This document shows, in pieces, positions 27,742-34,541 of a stretch of 35,499 nucleotides of DNA. A program made the position numbers and the translations under genes. Source of the DNA: Acidimicrobiia bacterium (GTDB lineage: Bacteria > Actinomycetota > Acidimicrobiia > Spongiisociales > UBA4744); NCBI GenBank assembly GCA_029863625.1, contig JAOTUY010000032.1, forward strand, positions 1 to 35,499, read 5' to 3'. Positions within the stretch are counted from its first letter, which is position 1, and each line of letters begins with the position of its first letter. The notes under the pieces are model-generated. The model made no database searches and had not been told where the DNA came from. It saw nothing but the letters and a program-made list of their open reading frames with translations.

Positions 27742-28731
27742 GTGCGTCGCCGGATGATCATCCTCGCCCTCATGACCGTGCTGGCCGGCCTCGGCTTCCG
27801 ATCAGTTCTCACTGCCCGGACCGACCTCGGTCCCGCCGACCTGGAGCGGTTTGAGTCACGGAGCGGTGTCGACCTACCCGATGCCTACGGGAAAACGCCC
27901 TTCTTTCTCTTGTGGACCCGGGGCGACGGCCAGGCCTATGTGACACTGGCCGCCGACCTTGATTTGGATGGGCCCGCCCAGCACTTGCTGCTCCCGTCCT
28001 ATCGCTACACGCGCGTCGGGTATGCGTGGCTCGGTCGGATTGTGGCGCTCGGCCGCGTCGCCTGGGTCCCCGTTGGGCTCATGCTCGTCAACTTGACGGC
28101 CTTGGCCGCAATCGGCGCCCTGACGGGTCGCCTGGTTCACCGCTTTGGTGAACGGGCCTACCTCGTTCTTCTCAACCCGGGGTTGTACGTAGGATTCGCC
28201 ACCGACACAGCCGAACCGCTCGGTTTGCTACTGCTGATGGTGGCGGTGGTCACCGGTTCCGTTTTGCTGACCGGGGTGGCGAGCTTTGCCCTAGGGACAG
28301 TTCGGCCGAGCTTCGGCATTGGATTGCCGGCCCGAGGCCGAAACCTTGGAGTTCTCATCGGATCGGTCGCCGGCGGCGCGCTGCTCATCAGATTGATCGC
28401 GCTGCTCGCCATCCAGGACAACACCACACCAATTGAGACCCTGGGTCTCCCATTCGCCGGCTATTGGGAGATCATCTCCACCGAGCCCCAGACTGAGGCG
28501 GTCGGGGCCGCCCTGCTCCTGTTCGCCGCGCTCACCACCGCCTTCGTCGGCGGGTTCCGAAGGAGCGGAGCGGTCCGGATTGCCTGGTTGGCGAACGCCG
28601 TTCTCATGCTCTGCCTTGGTCCGTTCGTGCTCAACGACCCCTTCAACTGGACCCGGGCAGCAGCCGTACTGCCCGTCCTGTGGGCCCTGCCCATTCAGAG
28701 TGGGCGCGCCAGCGCGCCTCAGCCGGCCTGA
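27742..28731 (+). CDS. Polytopic membrane protein, GHDGQ family, subtype C copy 2
   Basis: A 329-residue membrane protein, tandem paralogue of the gene at 26137: [20 protein letters not shown] (GDGQ 61-64), [25 protein letters not shown] (87-99), [17 protein letters not shown] and C-terminal [19 protein letters not shown] 27742 (RRRMIILAL) gives a first helix equivalent to the paralogue's and follows an extended -10; ATG 27754 is an alternative. Longer upstream frames run through the uvrB remnant and are rejected. The gene overlaps intact coaE by 13 bases at the 3' ends. Role in surface glycan formation is inferred from GT-C-like topology. Confidence 0.8.
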   Translation: MRRRMIILALMTVLAGLGFRSVLTARTDLGPADLERFESRSGVDLPDAYGKTPFFLLWTRGDGQAYVTLAADLDLDGPAQHLLLPSYRYTRVGYAWLGRIVALGRVAWVPVGLMLVNLTALAAIGALTGRLVHRFGERAYLVLLNPGLYVGFATDTAEPLGLLLLMVAVVTGSVLLTGVASFALGTVRPSFGIGLPARGRNLGVLIGSVAGGALLIRLIALLAIQDNTTPIETLGLPFAGYWEIISTEPQTEAVGAALLLFAALTTAFVGGFRRSGAVRIAWLANAVLMLCLGPFVLNDPFNWTRAAAVLPVLWALPIQSGRASAPQPA

Positions 28732-29321
28732 AACTCCCGCCCGGAGGTCAACTCGCCCCACAGGGCATCAACCTGTGCTTCCAAGGCCTCGGGATCCGCA
28801 GAATTGTCGATGACGATGTCTGCGGACGTCACCCACGTGTCCCGGGCCGGTTGGGCCGCCATGCGCCGGTCGGCGTCTTCTTGGTCCATGCCGCGGCCGC
28901 GAAGTCGGTTCGTCCTCGATTCGGAGTCGGCGTCCACGACCACTCGAATCCAGCCGGGTCCCATGAAGTCGGCCAGGAGCGGTACCTCGACAACGACAAC
29001 TTGCTCCGTAGCCTCTTCAACTCTCCGGGCGATACCACTGCGGATCGCAGCGTGGGTGAATCCTTCGAGTCGCTCGAGGTCGGCGGCACTCCGAAAAACG
29101 ATGTCGGCCAGGCGCCTACGGTCGATGACCCCATCGACAACCACCGAAGGCCAAGTCTCCACCACGTGTGCAAAGGCTTCTCCTTCCGACTCGAGCACTT
29201 CATGGCCAACGCGATCCGCATCGATCACCAACGCCCCCCGGGCGCGCAACAGGTCTCCAACTGAGCTCTTCCCGGCGCCGATGGCGCCGGTGAGCAAGAC
29301 TCGTACTTGCCGGTCGAACAC
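28719..29321 (-). CDS. coaE: Dephospho-CoA kinase (CoaE)
   Basis: The last enzyme of coenzyme A synthesis: it phosphorylates the 3'-hydroxyl of dephospho-CoA. It is 200 residues, normal length. It shows VRVLLTGAIGAGKSSVGDLL (P-loop ~12-20), LVIDADRVGHEVL (substrate-binding Asp pair), VVVVEVPLLAD (typical VPLL), and a lid/C-terminal RMAAQPARDTW...VIDNSADPEAL. The GTG at 29321 is chosen from the conserved N-terminus (FDRQVRVLLTG) and because TACAGT ends eight bases before it; GTG 29306 is possible. No ribosome site is visible, fitting a leaderless messenger. coaE near uvrB is a common actinobacterial arrangement. Its last ~53 codons are duplicated at 27129-27287. Confidence 0.95.
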   Translation of the reverse strand: MFDRQVRVLLTGAIGAGKSSVGDLLRARGALVIDADRVGHEVLESEGEAFAHVVETWPSVVVDGVIDRRRLADIVFRSAADLERLEGFTHAAIRSGIARRVEEATEQVVVVEVPLLADFMGPGWIRVVVDADSESRTNRLRGRGMDQEDADRRMAAQPARDTWVTSADIVIDNSADPEALEAQVDALWGELTSGREFQAG

Positions 29322-29329
29322 GATGAATG

Positions 29330-29339
29330 ACTGTACTCT
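29330..29339. promoter_or_regulatory. Back-to-back -10 elements of coaE and the histidine kinase
   Basis: TACTCT (29334-29339, + strand) ends eight bases before the kinase ATG (29348). TACAGT (29335-29330, - strand) ends eight bases before the coaE GTG (29321). The two hexamers share two base pairs, and neither gene has a ribosome site, so both messengers are predicted to be leaderless. Confidence 0.4.
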
Positions 29340-29347
29340 GATAGTCG

Positions 29348-30886
29348 ATGCCCGACCGCAAGAACCCATGGGAATCACGATTTCACAAGGTTCTGCTGGC
29401 CTTGCTCTGGGTGGCGCTCGCCCTTGGTGTCTTCATTTCATTCTGGCAAGCGCGCAAAGAAGCGGCCTTGCTCGGCGGGGAGGCGATCGGGGCTGACGCC
29501 ATCGGCGCAGCGATGGCCGCCAGCGTCTACGTGCTGGGATCTCAAATCCTGCCGCGTGCCAACCTGCGCATCACGTGGATCCGCGAGCTCACGTCGCTCG
29601 TCGGAATCACCCTGGTGATGATGGCAGTGAGTCTGAGCGGTGGGCTCAACAGCCCATTTCTTCTGCTCTCTCTCACGCCGATCATGCTGGCGGGTGTCTT
29701 TGGAGGCTTCCGCAGTGGCCTGGCGGCGGCCGGGTTGGCTGCCGGGGTGCTGGTGATTATCTCCGTGGGTGTCGGTGAAGATTTCGATCTCCCGCTCTTC
29801 TTTCAGTGGGCGAGCCTGTACCTGCTCATCGGGTTGACCTTCGGTCAAGCTCGACGCCTGTTGCTCGAAGAGGGGGAGCGTGCCGACGCTCTGGCCGCTG
29901 AATCGGCCGAGGTGTCGCAGCGGCTCGAACGTCTCGAACGTGCCAATACGCTGCTGACCCGGTTCACGGAGATCGCCGACACGGCCGAATTGAACCCTGT
30001 GACCGTCGGTCACGAGGCGTTAGAAAGTCTGTCGGAAGTCACATCATTCCATGCGGCCGTCGTCGCACTGGCCGGTGACGACGGCCCGGTAGTGGTCGCC
30101 CGGCGGGGAAACGAGGAGCCCAACGACCATCGCTCGATAATTCCCCTGTCTGTGGGCAGCCGGGACGTCGGCATGGTTGTCTTGATCTCCGCCGCGGAGC
30201 TATCGCCGACCGAATACCAGGCAACGGCCGAGTCGCTCCAACCGGTTGCGCTCGCGTTCTCGAACATCCTGCTGCTCCAGGACATCGCCAGACGAGCCAT
30301 CCGGGAGGAACGGGCCCGGTTGGCTCGCGACCTGCACGATGACATTGGCCCCTCTCTGGCGTCGTTGGGTTTGGCCCTCGACCTTGCGTTGCTCCAGCAC
30401 CCGGCCGATCCCGACCTGGCCGAACATCTGCGAGAACTCCGAACATCAGTCGGAGGCATGGTCGAAGACGTGCGAAGCACGGTGGCCGACCTCCGCATGT
30501 CCGAGCAACCGAGCGTAACCGAGGTGATGAAGAGCCTGAGTGCCTCGGTTACGGATCGAGACCCGGAAATCGACGTCCGGCTGACCGAACGCAGACCTCC
30601 CAGACCATCGATTGCCCCGGATGTCATTGCCATCGTCACCGAAGCGATCCGCAATGCGGTACGGCATTCCGGCAGCCGGATTGTTACCGTGCATGGGACG
30701 GTCGACTTTGATGAAGGAACCATCACCGTGCACGATGAAGGAAAGGGCTTTCGCCGAGACCGGGTACCGGAAGGGCACTTCGGTTTGATGGGAATGGAAG
30801 AAAGGGCCGAGCGGATCGGTGCTGCACTGAACATCACCAGCACCCGTGGCGGAACGGCCGTGACTGTGACCTGGGGGCCAGATTGA
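29348..30886 (+). CDS. NarL-type sensor histidine kinase
   Basis: A 512-residue membrane sensor. About five or six helices fill residues 15-166, followed by a coiled coil (~171-205), a GAF-like domain (~205-312), the HisKA_3 dimerisation domain with EERARLARDLHDDIGPSLAS (His330), and an HATPase with EAIRNAVRHSG (N box), VHDEGKGF (G1) and GHFGLMGMEERA (G2). Such kinases pair with LuxR-type regulators, here the next gene, whose TTG start overlaps this stop. The signal is unknown; an N-terminal MASE-like membrane sensor is possible. The ATG has no ribosome site and sits eight bases from a -10. The pair lies directly upstream of the pilin genes, which could be its targets; that is inference. Confidence 0.92.
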   Translation: MPDRKNPWESRFHKVLLALLWVALALGVFISFWQARKEAALLGGEAIGADAIGAAMAASVYVLGSQILPRANLRITWIRELTSLVGITLVMMAVSLSGGLNSPFLLLSLTPIMLAGVFGGFRSGLAAAGLAAGVLVIISVGVGEDFDLPLFFQWASLYLLIGLTFGQARRLLLEEGERADALAAESAEVSQRLERLERANTLLTRFTEIADTAELNPVTVGHEALESLSEVTSFHAAVVALAGDDGPVVVARRGNEEPNDHRSIIPLSVGSRDVGMVVLISAAELSPTEYQATAESLQPVALAFSNILLLQDIARRAIREERARLARDLHDDIGPSLASLGLALDLALLQHPADPDLAEHLRELRTSVGGMVEDVRSTVADLRMSEQPSVTEVMKSLSASVTDRDPEIDVRLTERRPPRPSIAPDVIAIVTEAIRNAVRHSGSRIVTVHGTVDFDEGTITVHDEGKGFRRDRVPEGHFGLMGMEERAERIGAALNITSTRGGTAVTVTWGPD

Positions 30887-31518
30887 TCGAAGTACTCATT
30901 GCCGACGACCACACATTGTTTGCCGAGGGAGTCAGCCAGGCATTGGCAGCCATCCCCGATCTCCACGTTGCCGGGACGGCCTCCGGAGGTATGGAATTGG
31001 TTGAAATGGCCAAGAAAACCCGCGCCGATGTTCTCCTCATCGACCTGGAAATGCCGGACCTCTCCGGTTTCGAAGTCCTCGAAAAGCTCAAAGGATCGCT
31101 GCCCGCCATCATCGTTACCATGCACGCCGACGCCCACCGACGCTCCCAGGCCGTGGAAGCCGGCGCGCGAGGCTTCTTGTCAAAATCAACCCCCCTTCCC
31201 GAACTGGCTGCCGCGGTCCGAGCCGTGTCGGCCGGCGAAAACCTCACCTCTTTGACCACCACTCTCCGTGAGATTCTTGATAATTACATGGAGCCGACCC
31301 TCGACCCCGGCGCCGCATCTCTGACCGCTCGCGAACGAGAGCTGCTGACGCTGCTCGGCGAAGGCGTCAGTGCTACCGAGGAACTGGCTGAACGCCTGTA
31401 TATATCACCAAAAACTGTCAAGAATCATCTCGCGTCCATCTACGAGAAGCTCAGTATCAGCGACCGAACCCAAGCCGCCGTTGAAGCCATCCGCCTGGGA
31501 TTGGTCCCCAACCGGTAG
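30883..31518 (+). CDS. LuxR/NarL-family response regulator
   Basis: A 211-residue regulator. The receiver domain has ADDH (acidic pair, 8-9), LLIDLEMPDLSG with phosphoacceptor Asp54, the VTMHAD switch (Thr79) and FLSKSTPL (Lys101). The C-terminal LuxR helix-turn-helix is SLTARERELLTLLGEGVS, EELAERLYISPKTVKNHLAS, then IYEKLSISDRTQAAVEAI. The TTG at 30883 overlaps the kinase stop (TTGA), with a G-run six bases upstream, and gives an exact receiver start; no other start fits. It binds DNA once phosphorylated by the upstream kinase. Targets are not visible in sequence. Confidence 0.94.
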   Translation: MIEVLIADDHTLFAEGVSQALAAIPDLHVAGTASGGMELVEMAKKTRADVLLIDLEMPDLSGFEVLEKLKGSLPAIIVTMHADAHRRSQAVEAGARGFLSKSTPLPELAAAVRAVSAGENLTSLTTTLREILDNYMEPTLDPGAASLTARERELLTLLGEGVSATEELAERLYISPKTVKNHLASIYEKLSISDRTQAAVEAIRLGLVPNR

Positions 31519-31521
31519 AAC

Positions 31522-31555
31522 CGGCCTGAGGGAAATAGGCCGCTCGACCTATAGT
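31522..31555 (+). promoter_or_regulatory. Hairpin and -10-like element before the pilin genes
   Basis: CGGCCT (31522-31527) pairs with AGGCCG (31537-31542), directly after the response regulator stop and without a T-run. TATAGT follows at 31550-31555, about 64 bases before the first pilin start. This may mark the end of one unit and the start of the next. No -35 is clear, so an activator may be needed. Confidence 0.32.
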
Positions 31556-31618
31556 AAAACGAGCGCTCTGCGTGGTAGCTTGCTGCAGGTAGTGACCCGA
31601 GCCTGTAGGAGGGTTCTT

Positions 31619-31804
31619 GTGTTGACAGTCATGAGTGAGTTGGCGGCCCGTTGGGAGTCCTTCAAGGACGAGCGCGGTGCCAGCATGGTTGAGTACGCGC
31701 TTTTGGTCGTGTTGATCGCGATCATCGCGATTCTGGCGATCACCTTCGCCGGTAATCAGGTCTCCGAGACCTTCAGCGAAATCGGCAGCGCCCTCAACCA
31801 GTAG
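31619..31804 (+). CDS. flp: Flp-type pilin (Tad pilus major subunit)
   Basis: A 61-residue Flp/Fap prepilin. The cytoplasmic leader SELAARWESFKDERG ends in Gly, followed by ASMVEYALLVVLIAIIAILA. This gives the G|XXXXEY cleavage signature of Flp pilins (Glu+5, Tyr+6), cut by a TadV/prepilin peptidase, and one hydrophobic helix. The mature part ends in FAGNQVSETFSEIGSALNQ. GTG 31619 is chosen because AGGAGGG (31607-31613) lies five bases upstream; TTG 31622 and ATG 31631 are in-frame alternatives, the last at a poor distance. A second pilin-like gene follows after 19 bases, and tad secretion genes lie nearby on the other strand. Confidence 0.9.
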   Translation: MLTVMSELAARWESFKDERGASMVEYALLVVLIAIIAILAITFAGNQVSETFSEIGSALNQ

Positions 31805-31823
31805 AAAATCGGAAGGCGATGCG

Positions 31824-32006
31824 ATGGGCTGGGAGCCACTTGGTGCGCTTGTTAGGAGCAGATTCCAGAGCGAGCGAGCCGCCGGATTGGTCGAGTGGGG
31901 ATTACTCGTAGTCCTCATCGCAGTGGTAGCCCTGGTTGCGGTGCAGTTTGCAGGCATTCAGAACTCGGAACTGTGGAGTGAGATAGCAAGCTCCGTACGA
32001 AGCTAA
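31824..32006 (+). CDS. Divergent Flp-like pilin
   Basis: A 60-residue protein with the same build as the preceding pilin: a short leader (RSRFQSERA), then AGLVEWGLLVVLIAVVALVAV and a short polar tail (FAGIQNSELWSEIASSVRS). FAG and the SE..SEI spacing are shared with Flp. The cleavage region differs: aligned with flp, the Gly before the cut is Ala, and the Tyr at +6 is Trp, while Glu+5 is kept. It may be a minor pilin, a slowly processed one, or one that stays in the membrane. The ATG has GGAAGG seven bases upstream. It is followed by a strong terminator 24 bases after its stop. Confidence 0.78.
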   Translation: MGWEPLGALVRSRFQSERAAGLVEWGLLVVLIAVVALVAVQFAGIQNSELWSEIASSVRS

Positions 32007-32030
32007 CCCATTGAGCGCCTTGGAGATAGC

Positions 32031-32058
32031 GGTGGGGGACCCGAAAGGGTCCCCCACC
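32031..32058 (+). terminator. Strong intrinsic-type terminator after the pilin genes
   Basis: GGTGGGGGACCC (32031-32042), loop GAAA, GGGTCCCCCACC (32047-32058): a perfect 12-base-pair stem with a stable tetraloop, followed by CTCTTTGTG. It ends the pilin transcript. Confidence 0.85.
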
Positions 32059-32157
32059 CTCTTTGTGTCCACCCCGGTCTGACACGTCTTCCTGTCGCTT
32101 GATTCTTGTGACACGCGGGTTGGGACCATGCTCCCCCGGCAAGGGTCCAATCACGAG

Positions 32158-32173
32158 CGAACCCGAGGGTTCG
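32158..32173 (-). terminator. Hairpin downstream of the tad/GT-C run
   Basis: CGAACCC (32158-32164) pairs with GGGTTCG (32167-32173), about 70 bases past the stop of the - strand membrane gene at 32243. The closed loop would be tiny (GA), or CGAG with a six-pair stem. No T-run; a weak candidate terminator. Confidence 0.28.
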
Positions 32174-32242
32174 GGGCTAGGGACTGGATCGAGCGCGGCA
32201 CCTACCGGGAATCGATGTTGCGGACGGCCCAACCGTTCTCGA

Positions 32243-33613
32243 TCAGCTGCGGGAAAAGACCGTCCACCGATCATCGGTGAAGTCGACCCGCCAGCCCTCG
32301 GCGGTGAGCACGTTGGCGAGTCCTGCGTCAGTAGCCACCAGGGCCTGCTCGATGTCATACTGCTCAAAGACCGATTTCCACACCGGCGTTCCCCGGCGGG
32401 TGTTGACGAATTCCCCAAAGAAGTCGGCGCCATACAGCTCGGCCCGGTCATCGACGAACACCGGTAGCCGGTCGACATAGATCAGGTAACCCCCGGTACG
32501 GTCATCGTGCCACACAGGATCGGTCCGAAGATAACCAGCCGCCTCGACCGGAAAACGGTTTGTGTCCACTCCTTCGAACCCTCTCAGGGCAAGAAGCGGC
32601 AGCACCATCAAAGCGGCGGCAAGAACCAGGTTGACCAGCGCCGGACCGCGGGTGACGATCATCTCCCCCCTCCTTGCTGAGGGCCACACGGAAGCTGCAA
32701 AAGGCACGAGTACGATGGCGGCCGGCATGATCGCTCGCGCTGAGGTGAGCCCAAACACAAGAAACGGGACAACGACCCACAGTTCCCGCACCTTGATTCG
32801 ACCCGAGGCGGCAGCAACGATCACAGCGGCAATGATCAGCACATAGGGGGCCACGGCGATCGACAGCAGGTCCGGGGTGGCCCATTCCGAAATGAAGCTG
32901 AGCGCCTCCCGATTCGACAGAAACGAACTCAGCATGGCCCAGACGCCCAGGCCGTGGGCAGTGAGACTAACTGCGATGAGCGACACCAGGATCCGGCCGA
33001 CCGCTCTCCGCCAGGCTATCCGCCGCCGGAGCGCATCCAGCAGCAACAGGCCGAGCCCCAGCACAAAGGAACCGTGCACCCCGGCCCACACCCACAGAAT
33101 CAGCGGAGCCGCCCACTCTGCCTCCGCCTCGAGCGTCACCACCAAAAGGGCCAACAGAACAAATGAAAGAATGACCGGCCTCGGCACCAGATTGGGGAGA
33201 CCGAGCCATAGGAGGGCAAACAGCGCCAGCGCCACCGGTAACGGATCGGACACACGCCGAAAGGCAGCCAACCCAACCAGGGCAAGAACCAACCCACCAC
33301 ATATGATCAGCAACCACGGCACCCAATCGAGCCCGACCGCGCCTTGCTCCAGCGTGCCATACAAGAGATCGGCCAGCCACGATTGTGTACGCCAGGGCTT
33401 CCCCACCATGGTGTAAGAGAACGGATCAACCGTGAGCACCTTGCCGGCCGCCAGCTGAAGATCGCCGGCGCGAACGTGCCAGAGGAACGAGTTGTCTCGA
33501 ATGGGGCGCGAAGCGCCGACAACGACCCCTATCCAGGGGGTCAGCAACAAGAGATGCCTTACCGTGAGCCGTCGCCAGATGGGCGGGAGGGGCTCTCCAA
33601 TGGCGGCGGACAC
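32243..33613 (-). CDS. GT-C-like polytopic membrane protein in the tad operon
   Basis: A 456-residue membrane protein. After the first helix the outer loop reads DNSFLWHVRAGDLQLAAG, VDPFSYTMVGKPWRTQSWLA, a pattern I know from conserved GT-C-like proteins of unknown function. About ten helices follow. A soluble C-terminal domain of ~110 residues has DDRTGGYLIYVDRLPVFVDD and RAELYGADFF. The start chosen is GTG 33613, ten bases after the tadC stop, with AAGGCGG upstream; the longer frame is a tadC shadow. Being the last gene of the tadB-tadC run, it may glycosylate the pilus or its assembly site. That is inference from position. Confidence 0.75.
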   Translation of the reverse strand: MSAAIGEPLPPIWRRLTVRHLLLLTPWIGVVVGASRPIRDNSFLWHVRAGDLQLAAGKVLTVDPFSYTMVGKPWRTQSWLADLLYGTLEQGAVGLDWVPWLLIICGGLVLALVGLAAFRRVSDPLPVALALFALLWLGLPNLVPRPVILSFVLLALLVVTLEAEAEWAAPLILWVWAGVHGSFVLGLGLLLLDALRRRIAWRRAVGRILVSLIAVSLTAHGLGVWAMLSSFLSNREALSFISEWATPDLLSIAVAPYVLIIAAVIVAAASGRIKVRELWVVVPFLVFGLTSARAIMPAAIVLVPFAASVWPSARRGEMIVTRGPALVNLVLAAALMVLPLLALRGFEGVDTNRFPVEAAGYLRTDPVWHDDRTGGYLIYVDRLPVFVDDRAELYGADFFGEFVNTRRGTPVWKSVFEQYDIEQALVATDAGLANVLTAEGWRVDFTDDRWTVFSRS

Positions 33614-33623
33614 GCCGACCGCC

Positions 33624-34541
33624 TTACATTTCGGTGAACGTGTTGTAGATCTGGATCGCAGCAGGGCCCAACAGCACAATGAAGAGGGCCGGGAAGATAC
33701 AGAACACCAGCGGGAACACCATCTTTACAGGGGCAGCAAACGCCTTCTCCTGGGCACGCTGGCGACGCTGAATACGCATCTCATCGGCCTGTACCCGGAG
33801 CACCTGGGCGATCGCCACACCGAAGGCTTCAGCTTGCATCATGGCCAACAGGAACGAGCGAAGCTCGTCCAGGTCGGTGCGGTCGGTGAGGTGCCGCATT
33901 GCGTCGCGGCGGCTGACACCCACCCGCGTCTCCTGCAACATGCGGAAGAACTCCTCGGAGAGCGGACCGGGCACCGTCCCGACAACACGGGCCATGGCGG
34001 AATCAAACCCGAGGCCGGCCTCGACGCTGATCACCAGCAGGTCCAGGACGTCGGGAAGCGCCCTTTGCATGGAGAGACGCCGATCGTCAACCTTGCGGGT
34101 CAGCCACACATCGGCTCCGAAGAACCCCAGGATGCCCAGCAGACCGAACGACAGGACTTTCATCCGGAACTCCAGATCGGCCTGCAGGAAGAACCACAAG
34201 ATGATGGCACCGATCGAGGTCAAGAGCTTGATGACCGCCCACGAGTTAGCGTCCAGATTTCCGGGACTGCCGGCCAGAACGATTCGCCTTTGCGTCTTCT
34301 TCAACCAACCCACCGGAGTAAACCGCGCCAGAACCCGACCGACGGCTAGGAACACCGGAGCGATGGCCCGCTCGGCGACCGGCTTCTTGAGCGTCTCGTC
34401 GCGGATGAGCTCGACCGAACCGTATACGGCGAGACGCTCGGTAGCGGCCTTGCGAGCCCGGACGATACCGAAGCCGACCCAGAGCACAAGCCCGGTCATC
34501 GCCACAAACACCGACCCAACAGCAAAGAGTTTGGGATCCAT
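33624..34541 (-). CDS. tadC: Tad pilus inner-membrane protein TadC (GspF family)
   Basis: A 305-residue type II secretion F-domain protein. It has an N-terminal helix (~7-27), two mid helices (~105-122, 127-145), the F domain with LPDVLDLLVISVEAGLGFDS, LSEEFFRMLQETRVGVSRRD, AMRHLTDRTDLDELRSFL and QADEMRIQRRQRAQEKA, and a last helix (FPLVFCIFPALFIVLLGPAA). TadC works with TadB as the membrane platform driven by the TadA ATPase. ATG 34541 follows the tadB stop with no gap (TAAATG) and has GAGGT just upstream. The cognate pilins are probably the two at 31619-32006. Confidence 0.93.
   Translation of the reverse strand: MDPKLFAVGSVFVAMTGLVLWVGFGIVRARKAATERLAVYGSVELIRDETLKKPVAERAIAPVFLAVGRVLARFTPVGWLKKTQRRIVLAGSPGNLDANSWAVIKLLTSIGAIILWFFLQADLEFRMKVLSFGLLGILGFFGADVWLTRKVDDRRLSMQRALPDVLDLLVISVEAGLGFDSAMARVVGTVPGPLSEEFFRMLQETRVGVSRRDAMRHLTDRTDLDELRSFLLAMMQAEAFGVAIAQVLRVQADEMRIQRRQRAQEKAFAAPVKMVFPLVFCIFPALFIVLLGPAAIQIYNTFTEM

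Noticed and set aside
27129..27812. A 227-codon open frame on the - strand across the duplication scar
   Set aside because: It joins out-of-frame pieces of uvrB and coaE remnants; the recognisable residues jump between frames, so the open frame is accidental.
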